Translations under genes and position numbers: made by a program
Origin: Hydractinia symbiolongicarpus
Lineage: Eukaryota > Cnidaria > Hydrozoa > Anthoathecata > Hydractiniidae
Assembly: GCF_029227915.1 (NCBI RefSeq)
Contig: NC_079875.1
Coordinates: forward strand, 40,259,201 to 40,323,200
Length of the DNA: 64,000 nucleotides
Direction: 5' to 3'
The notes under the pieces: generated by a model
The model's input: only the letters and a program-made list of their open reading frames with translations
Told to the model about the DNA's origin: nothing
Database searches by the model: none
Part shown: piece after piece, positions 1 to 8,040 of the stretch
Position numbering within the stretch: position 1 is the first letter of the stretch
Layout of the letters: the number at the start of each line of letters is the position of its first letter

Positions 1-155
1 GGGACTTAATTAAGCTAACTTTGGACTGTCACCTGATAAATGTGATAAATGAGACAATTGGACTCCAAGAAATAGCATTCTTCTTAATTTGACGTGATTG
101 CCGGAACTCAGCGATTACACTGGGCACTGTGGTAGCGCTTCATTTAATAATTATG

Positions 156-177
156 ATAAAAAAAGTCATTTTTTTAT
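156..177. other. Perfect A/T hairpin at the half-unit boundary
   Basis: The sequence reads ATAAAAAAA, then GTCA, then TTTTTTTAT: a 9-bp perfect inverted repeat with a 4-nt loop. It recurs in almost every unit at the same place. Many copies have A6 instead of A7, or T8 instead of T7, which shortens the stem by a pair. The paired A and T tracts would give stiff, curved or cruciform-prone DNA. On either strand the T7 tract could also stop RNA polymerase III, but no promoter for it is visible. Confidence 0.8.
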
Positions 178-199
178 TGCGGGACCAATCCTAGCCGTT

Positions 200-209
200 A
201 TCGCGCGCT
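200..209. other. CG-rich hypervariable core of the unit
   Basis: In this copy the core reads ATCGCGCGCT. The same slot in other units reads ATCTCGCGCT, ATCCTGCGCT, ATCGAGCGCT, ATTGCGCGCT, TAGCGCGCGC, TAGCGGGCGT or TAGCAAGCGT. It is the most variable short stretch in an otherwise conserved unit, and each version marks a family of related copies. It is the main CpG cluster of the unit, so CpG methylation and decay could explain part of the variation (inference). Confidence 0.7.
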
Positions 210-1686
210 AAAGAAATAGCGACAGTTTCAAGAGCTACATTTCATTGACTTTCTAACGGTGTCAGTCCGTTTGAGTTACAACGGTTGGGTCACATATTCG
301 TACCACCATGTATTTAGCGATATTTTTTTGATATTACTAGGTTGCATCGCTTTTAACAATGAAACGTTGACTGTGGAACTTAATTGAACTAACTTTGGAC
401 TGTGACCTGATAAATGTGATAATTGAGGCAATTGGACTCCAAGAAATAACATACTTCTTAATTTGACGTGATTGCCGGAACTCAGCGATTACACTGGGCG
501 CTGTGGTAGCGCTTCATTTAAGAATTATGATAAAAAAAGTCATTTTTTTATTGCGGGACCAATCCTAGCCGTTATCGCGCGCTAAAGAAATAGCGACAGT
601 TTCAAGAGCTACATTTCATTGACTTTCTAACGGTGTCAGTCCGTTTGAGTTACAACGGTTGGGTCACATATTCGTACCACCATGCATTTAGCGATATTTT
701 TTTGATATTACTAGGTTGCATCGCTTTTAACAATGAAACGTTGACTGTGGAACTTAATTGAACTAACTTTGGACTGTGACCTGATAAATGTGATAAATGA
801 GACAATTGGACTCCAAGAAGTAACATTCTTCTTAATTTGACGTGATTGCCGGAACTCAGCAATACCACTGGGCTCTGTGGTAGCGCTTCATTTAAGAATT
901 ATGATAAAAAAAGTCATTTTTTTATTGTGGGACCAATCCTACCCGTTATCGCGCGCTGAGGAAATAGCGACAGTTTCAAAAACTACATTTCATTGACTTT
1001 TTAACGGTGTCAGTCCGTTTGGGTTACCACGGTTGGGTAACATATTCGCACCAACATGTATTTAGCGATATTTAACTGATATTACTAGGTTGCATCGCTT
1101 TTAACGGTGAAACGATTGACTGTGGGACTTAATTGAACTAACTTTGGACTGTAACCTGATAAATATGATAATTGAGACAATTGGACTCCAAGAAATAACA
1201 TACTTCTTAATTTGACGTGATTGCCGGAACTCAGCGATTACACTGGGCGCTGTGGTAGCGCTTCATTTAAGAGTTTAGATAAATAAGTCATTTTTTACTG
1301 TGGGACCAATCCTATCCGTTATCGCGCGCTGAAGAAATTGCGATAATTTCAAAAACTACATTTCATTGACTTTCTAACGGTGTCACCCCATTTGAGTTAC
1401 AACGGTTGGGTCACATATTCGTACCAACATGTATTTAGCGATATTTTTCTATTATTACTAGGTTGCATCGCTTTTAACTATGAAACGATTGACTGTGGGA
1501 CTTAATTAAACTAATTTGGATTGTCACCTGATAAATGTGATAAAGGAGACAATTGGACTCCAAGAAATAACATTCTTCTTAATTTGACATGATTGCCGAA
1601 ACTCAGCGATTACACTGGGCTCTGTGGTAGCGCTTCATTTAAGAATTAAGATAAAAAAGTCATTTTTTTATTGTGGGACCAATCCT

Positions 1687-1690
1687 AGAC
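1687..1690. repeat. Left target-site duplication of the LINE
   Basis: AGAC directly precedes the insert. It belongs to the satellite context CCTAGAC, as in the empty copy at 3211-3217. At 4 bp it is short for a LINE, and chance similarity is possible. Confidence 0.5.
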
Positions 1691-2068
1691 TATCAATCCT
1701 CATTTGAAGAGCTTTTATCAAAAAATGGGAGCGTTACAATTCACCAAACGAACTTACGCATCCTTGTTACTGAGCTGTATAAAGCTAAAACAAAAACAGG
1801 TCCAGAAATGTTGAATGAAATTTTTATTTTTCCTGAACCAGTGTATAATTTGAGGAAGGACAAACTTAAGAGTAACAAAATATTTTCAGTGAGATATGGG
1901 ATCGAAACACTGTCTAATGTTGGGTTAAAGCTTTGGAACTCTTTGCCTAACGAGTATCGGAACGCTGGTACTTTAATTGAGTTTAGAAACAAAATAAGAA
2001 ACTGGATTCCAAACCATTGTCCTTGCAGAATATGCAAAACTTTTATACCTGAATTAGGTTTTCTTTAG
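1691..2068 (+). pseudogene. Reverse transcriptase, C-terminal fragment (LINE ORF2 end)
   Basis: An intact frame of 125 codons ends in TAG at 2066-2068. The upstream open frame from GTG at 1673 is satellite read-through, not a real start. Visible features are SSFEELL at residues 3-9, a helix-like NLRILVTELYK segment (21-31), GLKLWNSLP (78-86), KIRNWIP (101-107), a cysteine cluster CPCRICK with Cys at 110, 112 and 115, and the terminus GFL (123-125). From family knowledge, the order LWNSLP, WxP, CPCRxCK, GF(L/I) is typical of the extreme C-terminus of non-LTR reverse transcriptases, beyond the polymerase domain. The palm with its catalytic aspartates is missing, so the fragment cannot polymerise. 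No stop or frameshift lies within it, so insertion is fairly recent. The LINE-end assignment rests on motif memory, not a search. Confidence 0.72.
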
Positions 2069-2464
2069 TTTCCCCGTTGTCTTCCTTTGCCAGTTGTGGA
2101 GCGGGAACTCAGTTAAACATGTCTTGCGGTGCGACGGTTTAGGTGGGGTGGTATCATATGAGAATATTCTAGCCTTATTATCTGGTTGTATATTTTTTTC
2201 TCTCGACCCCTGCCTGGGAAGTTTGACTGAGTTCCTGGAACCACCACTACATAGCCTTGACATATTTTTGACATATTATTTATATTATTTAAAATACTTA
2301 AAAAAAAAAATGGTATATACGGTATTCCTTATAGATTTTTTATATTCAGTTATTTATTGTTTTTAATGTTTTTAAAGTTGACTTTAATTAGCCTCAGAGC
2401 TACATTTTCTTGTAAATTTGTCAACTATAAATACATTAATAAAAAAAATAAATAAAATAAAAAA
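2069..2464 (+). other. LINE 3' UTR and A-rich tail
   Basis: Non-coding sequence follows the reverse-transcriptase stop. It includes a moderately GC-rich part (about 2090-2260), then AT-rich sequence with an A11 run near 2299-2309. The end from about 2438 is made of AATAAA-type units and A runs, including an AATAAA at 2438-2443, and terminates in A7 before GAC. This looks like a polyadenylation signal merged with an A-rich tail. Open frames crossing this stretch (for example 2094-2366) show no protein-like features and are not annotated. Confidence 0.7.
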
Positions 2465-2468
2465 AGAC
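2465..2468. repeat. Right target-site duplication of the LINE
   Basis: AGAC follows the A-rich tail and is followed by GTTATGGCGCGC, which continues the satellite in register. The A could belong to the tail, in which case only GAC is duplicated. Confidence 0.5.
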
Positions 2469-3960
2469 GTTATGGCGCGCTGAGGAAATAGCGACAGTTT
2501 CAAAAACTACATTTCATAGACATTCTAAAAGTATCAATCCGTTTGAGTTACAAAGTTTGAGTCACATATTCGTACCAACATGCATTTGGCGATATTTTTC
2601 TGATATTACTAGGTTGCATCGCTTTTAATTATGAAACGATTGACTATGGGACTTAATTTAACTAACTTTGGACTGCCACCTGATAAATGTGATAAAGGAG
2701 ACAATTGGACTCCAAGAAAAAACATTCTTGTTAATTTGACATGATTGCCGAAACTTAGCGATTACACTGGGCTCTGTGGTAGCGCTTCATTTAAAAATTA
2801 AGATACAAAAAGTCATTTTTTTTATTGTGGGACCAATCCTAGCCGTTATCGCGCGCTAAAGAAATAGTGACAGTTTCAAGAACTACATTTCATTGACTTT
2901 CTAACGGTGTCAGTCCGTTTGAGTTACAACTGTTGGATCACATATTCGTACCAACATGTATTTAGCGATATTTTTTTGATATTACTAGGTTGCATCGCTT
3001 TTAACTATGAAACGATTGACTGTGGGACTTAATTGAACGAATTTGGATTGTCACCTGATAAATGTGATAAAGCAGACAATTGGACTCCAAGAAATAACAT
3101 TCTTCTTAATTTGACATGATTGCCGAAACTCAGCGATTACACTGGGCTCTGTGGTAGCGCTTCATTTAAGAATTAAGATAAAAAAGTCATTTTTTTATTG
3201 TGGGACCAATCCTAGACGTTATGGCGCGCTGAGGAAATAGCGACAGTTTCAAAAACTACATTTCATAGACATTCTAAAAGTATCAATCCGTTTGAGTTAC
3301 AAAGGTTGAGTCACATATTCGTACCAACATGCATTTGGCGATATTTTTCTGATATTACTAGGTTGCATCGCTTTTAATTATGAAACGATTGACTATGGGA
3401 CTTAATTTAACTAACTTTGGACTGCCACCTGATAAATGTGATAAAGGAGACAATTGGACTCCAAGAAAAAACATTCTTGTTAATTTGACATGATTGCCGA
3501 AACTTAGCGATTACACTGGGCTCTGTGGTAGCGCTTCATTTAAAAATTAAGATACAAAAAGTCATTTTTTTATTGTGGGACCAATCCTAGCCGTTATCGC
3601 GCGCTAAAGAAATAGTGACAGTTTCAAGAACTACATTTCATTGACTTTCTAACGGTGTCAGTCCGTTTGAGTTACAACGGTTGGGTCACATATTCGTACC
3701 AACATGTATTTAGCGATATTTTTCTGATATTACTAGGTTGCATCGCTTTTAACTATGAAACGATTGACTGTGGGACTTAATTGAGCTAACTTTGGACTGT
3801 CACCTGATAAATGTGATAAAAGAGACAATTGGACTCCAGGAAAAAACATTCTTCTTAATTTCACATGATTGCCGAAACTCAGCGATTACACTGGGCTCTG
3901 TGGTAGCGCTTCATTTAAGAATTAGGATAAAAAAAGTCATTTTGTTATTGTGGGACCAAT
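2469..3960 (+). repeat. Four-unit block: two-unit duplication carrying the empty LINE site
   Basis: The sequence from 2469 repeats from 3218 (offset 749, two units) with shared rare features: GTTATGGCGCGC, CATAGACATTCTAAAAGTATC (2515 and 3264 area) and GCATTTGGCG. Likewise the unit interrupted by the LINE (1497-1690) matches the unit starting at 3024. The two copies diverge slightly, for example ACTGTTGGATCAC near 2930 against ACGGTTGGGTCAC near 3678. The LINE is in the left copy only, so it either landed after this duplication or was lost by exchange in one copy. Confidence 0.85.
3214..3217. other. Empty target site matching the LINE insertion point
   Basis: CCTAGAC runs directly into GTTATGG here (3211-3224), matching the left flank (to 1690) and right flank (from 2469) of the LINE joined without it. 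This paralogous empty site supports the insert borders and a single AGAC before insertion. Confidence 0.8.
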
Positions 3961-6340
3961 CCTAGCCATTATCGCGCGCTGAGGAAATAGCGACAGTTTC
4001 AAAAACTACATTTCATTAACTTTCTAACGGTGTCAGTCCGTTTGAGTTTCAACGGTTGTGTCACATATTCGTACCAACATGTATTTAGCGATACTTTTTT
4101 GATATTACTAGGTTGCATCGCTTTTAACAATGAAACGTTGACTGTGGGACTTAATTGAACTAACTTTGGACTGTGACCTCATAAATGTGATAAATGAGAC
4201 AATTGGACTCCAAGAAATAACATTCTTCTTAATTTGACGTGATTGCCGGAACTCAGCGATTACACTGGGCTCTGTGGTAGCACTTCAATTAAGAATTAAG
4301 ATAAAAAAGTCATTTTTTTATTGCGGGACCAATCCTAGCCATTATCTCGCGCTGAAGAAATAGCGGCAGTTTCAAAAACTATATTTCATTGACTTTCTAA
4401 CGGTGTCAGTCCGTTTGAGTTAGAACGGTTGGGTCACATATTCGTACCAACATGTATTTAGCGATATTTTTCTGATATTACTAGGTTGCATCGCTTTTAA
4501 CAATGAAACGATTGACTGTGGGACTTAATTGAGCTAACTTTGGACTGTGACCTGATAAATGTGATAAATGAGACAATTGGACTCCAAGAAATAACATTCT
4601 TGTTAATTTGACGTGATTTCCGGAACTCAGCGATTACATTGGGCACTGTGGTAGCGCTTCATTTAAGAATTATGATTAAAAAGTCATTCTTTTATTCTGG
4701 GACCAATGCTAGCCATTATCGCGCGCTGAGGAAATAGCGACAGTTTCAAAAACTACATTTCATTGACTTTCTAACGGTGTCAGTCCGTTTGAGTTTCAAC
4801 GGTTGTGTCACATTTTCGTACCAACATGTATTTAGCGATATTTTTTGATATTACTATGTTGCATCGCTTTTAACAATGAAACGTTGACTGTGGGACTTAA
4901 TTGAACTAACTTTGGACTGTGACCTGATAAATGTGATAAATGAGACAATTGGACTCCAAGAAATAACATTCTTCTTAATTTGACATGATTGCCGGAACTC
5001 AGCGATTACACTGGGCTCTGTGGTAGCGCTTCAATTAAGAATTAAGATAAAAAAAGTCATCTTTTTATTGCGGGACCAATCCTAGCCACTATCTCGCGCA
5101 GAAGAAATAGCGACAGTTTCAAAAACTACATTTCATTGACTTTCTAACCGTGTCAGTCCGTTTGAATTACAACGGTTGGGTCACATATTCGTACCAACAT
5201 GTATTTAGCGATATTTTTCTGATAATACTAGGTTGCATCGCTTTTAACAATGAAACGATTGACTGTGGGACTTAATTGAGCTAACTTCTGACTGTGACCT
5301 GATAAATGTGATAAATGAGACAATTGGACTCCAAGAAATAACATTCTTGTTAATTTGACGTGATTTCCGGAACTCAGCGATTACACTGGGCACTGTGGTA
5401 GCGCTTTATTTAAAAATTAAGATACAAAAAGTCATTTTCTTATTGTTGGACCAATCCTAGCAGTTATCGCGCGCTAAAGAAATAGCGACAGTTTCAAGAA
5501 TTACATTCCATTGACTTTCTAACGGTTTCAGTCCGTTTGAGTTACAACGGTTGGGTCACATATTCGTACCAACATGTATTTAGCGATATTTTTCTGATAT
5601 TACTAGGTTGCATCGCTTTTAACTATGAAACGATTGACTGTGGGACTTGATTGAGCTAACTTTGGACTGTCGCCTGATAAATGTGATAAAGGAGACAATT
5701 GGACTCCAATAAAAAACATTCTTCTTAATTTGACATGATTGCCGAAACTCAGCGATTACACTTGCCTCAGTGGTAGCGCTTCATTTAAGAATTATGATTA
5801 AAAAAGTCATTTTTTTATTGTGGGACCAATCCTAGCCATTATCGCGCGCTGAGGAAATAGCGACAGTTTCAAAAACTGCATTTCATTGACTTTCTAACGG
5901 TGTCAGTCCGTTTGAGTTACAACGGTTGGGTCACATATTCTTACCAACATGTATTTAGCGATATTTTTCTGATATTACTAGGTTGCATCGCTTTTAACAT
6001 TGAAACGATTGACTGTGGGACTTATTTGAGCTAACTTTGGACTGTCACCTGATAAATGTGATAAAGGAGACAATTGGACTCCAAGAAAAAACATTCTTCT
6101 TAATTTGACATGATTGCCGAAACTCAGCGATTACACTGGGCTCTGTGGTAGCGCTTCATTTAGAAATTATGATAAAAAAGTCATTTTTTTATAGTGGGAC
6201 CAATCCTAGCCATTAGCCATTATCGCGCGCTGAGGAAATAGCGACAGTTTCAAAAACTACATTTCATTGACTTTCTAACGGTGTCAGTCCGTTTGAGTTA
6301 CAACGGTTGTGTCACATATTCGTACCAACATGTATTTAGC
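3961..6340 (+). repeat. Satellite block with partly alternating unit types
   Basis: This block has six to seven units. Over 3961-5280 two types alternate. One has GTTTCAACGGTTGTGTCAC with a T-only GATATTTTTTTGAT tract (about 4050 and 4800); the other has GTTACAACGGTTGGGTCAC (GTTAGAACGG in one unit) with GATATTTTTCTGAT (about 4420 and 5170). Further right the alternation breaks down. A 7-bp microduplication TAGCCAT/TAGCCAT sits at 6207-6220. No gene is present. Confidence 0.8.
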
Positions 6341-8040
6341 GATATTTTTTTGATATTACTAGGTTGCATCACTTTTAACAATGAAACGTTGACTGTGGGA
6401 CTTAATTGAACTAACTTTGGACTGTGACCTGATAAATGTGATAAATGAGACAATTGGACTCCAAGAAGTAACATTCTTCTTAATTTGACGTGATTGACGG
6501 AACTCAGCGATACCACTGGGCTCTGTGGTAGCGCTTCATTTAAGAATTATGATAAAAAAAGTCATTTTTTTATTGTGGGACCAATCCTACCCGTTATCGC
6601 GCGCTGAAGAAATAGCGACAGTTTCAAAAACTACATTTCATTGACTTTCTAACGGTGTCAGTCCGTTTGGGTTACAACGGTTGGGTAACATATTCGTACC
6701 AACATGTATTTAGCGATATTTAACTGATATTACTAGGTTGCATCGCTTTTAACGGTGAAACGATTGACTGTGGGACTTAATTGAACTAACTTTGGACTGT
6801 GACCTGATCAATGTGATAATTGAGGCAATTGGACTCAAAGAAATAACATACTTCTTAATTTGACATGATTGCCGGAACTCAGCGATTACACTGGGCGCTG
6901 TGTTAGCGCTTCATTTAAGAGTTTAGATAAATAAGTCATTTTTTACTGTGGGACCAATCCTATCCGTTATCGCGCGCTGAAGAAATAGCGATAATTTCAA
7001 AAACTACATTTCATTGACTTTCTAACGGTGTCAGCCCATTTGAGTTACAACGGTTGGGTCACAAATTCGTACCAACATGTATTTAGCGATATTTTTCTGA
7101 TATTACTAGGTTGCATCGCTTTTAACAATGAAACGATTGACTGTGGGACTTAATTAAGCTAACTTTGGACTGTCACCTGATAAATGTGATAAATGCGACA
7201 ATTGGACTCCAAGAAATAGCATTCTTCTTAATTTGACGTGATTGCCGAAACTCAGCGATTACACTGGGCACTGTGGTAGCGCTTCATTTAAGAATTATGA
7301 TAAAAAAAGTCATTTTTTTATTGCGGGACCAATCCTAGCCGTTATCGCGCGCTAAAGAAATAGCGACAGTTTCAAGAGCTACATTTCATTGACTTTCTAA
7401 CGGTGTCAGTCCGTTTGAGTTACAACGGTTGGGTCACATATTCGTACCACCATGTATTTAGCGATATTTTTTTGATATTACTAGGTTGAATCGCTTTTAA
7501 CAATGAAACGTTGACTGTGGAACTTAATTGAACTAACTTTGGACTGTGACCTGATAAATGTGATAAATGAGACAATTGGACTCCAAGAAGTAACATTCTT
7601 CTTAATTTGACGTGATTGCCGGAACTCAGCGATACCACTGGGCTCTGTGGTAGCGCTTCATTTAAGAATTATGATAAAAAAAGTCATTTTTTTATTGTGA
7701 GACCAATCCTACCCGTTATCGCGCGCTGAGGAAATAGCGACAGTTTCAAAAACTACATTTCATTGACTTTCTAACGGTGTCAGTCCGTTTGGGTTACCAC
7801 GGTTGGGTAACATATTCGTACCAACATGTATTTAGCGATATTTAACTGATATTACTAGGTTACATCGCTTTTAACGGTGAAACGATTGACTGTGGGACTT
7901 AATTGAGCTAACTTTGGACTGTAACCTGATAAATGTGATAAAGCAGACAATTGGACTCCAAGAAATAACATTCTTCTTAATTTGACATGATTGCCGAAAC
8001 TCAGCGATTACACTGGGCTCTGTGGTAGCGCTTCATTTAG
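6341..8040 (+). repeat. Satellite block copied with the left edge of the window
   Basis: Rare variants of 1-1.5 kb recur here: TTTAACTGAT at 1071, 6719 and 7841; ACCACCATG at 302, 676 and 7446; GATACCACTGGG near 6509 and 7631 (AATACCACTGGG near 860); and the GAGTTTAGATAAATAAGTC unit near 6919 (1269 at the left). The offsets are 5648, 6770 and 7144 bp, differing by whole units, so a multi-unit segment was copied and then lost or gained units. The two local copies at 6719 and 7841 are three units apart (1122). No gene is present. Confidence 0.82.

Larger units (their letters stand above)
1..374 (+). repeat. Reference satellite unit (first copy)
   Basis: This complete unit serves as a coordinate frame for the others. 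It holds a left half (1-177) with the conserved motifs AACTCAGCGATTACA (104-118) and GTGGTAGCGCTTCATTTA (129-146). A 22-bp A/T hairpin lies at 156-177. The right half opens with GGGACCAATCCTAG at 181, followed by the CG-rich variable core (200-209). A highly conserved stretch from CACATATTCG (291-300) to TTTAGCGATATTT (about 313-325) comes next. The unit ends in GAAACGTTGACTGT. This copy carries the rare ACCACCATG variant at 302, shared only with 676 and 7446, where nearly all other units read ACCAACATG. No open frame in it resembles a known protein. Confidence 0.95.
1..1690 (+). repeat. Left-edge satellite block, four units plus half
   Basis: This block holds units starting at 1, 375, 749 and 1124, plus the left part of the unit starting at 1497, which the LINE interrupts after 1690. 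Units 1 and 2 share the rare ACCACCATG variant (302, 676). The third unit carries TTTAACTGAT at 1071 in place of the usual TTTTTCTGAT. The fourth has a distinctive GAGTTTAGATAAATAAGTC form near 1270. These rare variants recur in the same order at about 6.3-7.9 kb, so the two regions share recent ancestry. No gene is present. Confidence 0.9.
1691..2468 (+). mobile_element. 5'-truncated non-LTR (LINE) retrotransposon
   Basis: The satellite stops at 1690 and resumes in exact register at 2469; the sequence between is unrelated to the repeat. It contains the 3' end of a reverse-transcriptase ORF (to 2068), about 370 bp of untranslated sequence and an A-rich tail ending next to the right flank. This is the layout left by target-primed reverse transcription of a LINE with heavy 5' truncation. 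A 4-bp AGAC repeat (1687-1690, 2465-2468) is the probable target-site duplication; the uninterrupted site is at 3214-3217. The heptamer CAATCCT occurs both just outside (1680-1686) and just inside (1694-1700) the 5' junction, which may reflect microhomology at the truncation. The element lacks a promoter, endonuclease and polymerase active site, so it is dead on its own. The clade is undecided. Confidence 0.85.

Noticed and set aside
131-146. tRNA-derived or Pol III promoter boxes in the unit
   Set aside because: TGGTAGCGCTTC only loosely resembles an A box, and no GGTTCGAATCC-type B box lies at the right distance.
296-312. CENP-B box (TTCGTACCA resembles the first half of the box)
   Set aside because: The TTCG and the spaced A fit, but the required CGGG is replaced by ATGT or similar, so the essential second half is missing in all units examined.
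650-868. Recurring minus-strand open frames of 63-90 codons (for example at 650-868, 11854-12057, 41032-41256, 60112-60336)
   Set aside because: They occur once per unit wherever substitutions happen to remove a stop, vary in start point, and follow the repeat's own conservation. No protein-like domain, no start context and no sign of coding constraint.
1673-1690. GTG start giving a satellite-LINE fusion protein
   Set aside because: The first six codons are ordinary satellite sequence that happens to be in frame; a GTG start is unlikely for a eukaryotic nuclear gene.
1694-1702. LINE 5' end sharing TATCAATCC with a satellite variant near 2532-2540
   Set aside because: A 9-bp match to a place other than the insertion point; probably chance in AT-rich DNA.
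2094-2366. 90-codon open frame in the LINE 3' UTR
   Set aside because: Lies after the reverse-transcriptase stop in another frame, is hydrophobic and T-rich in a way expected from AT-rich non-coding DNA, and has no recognisable motif.
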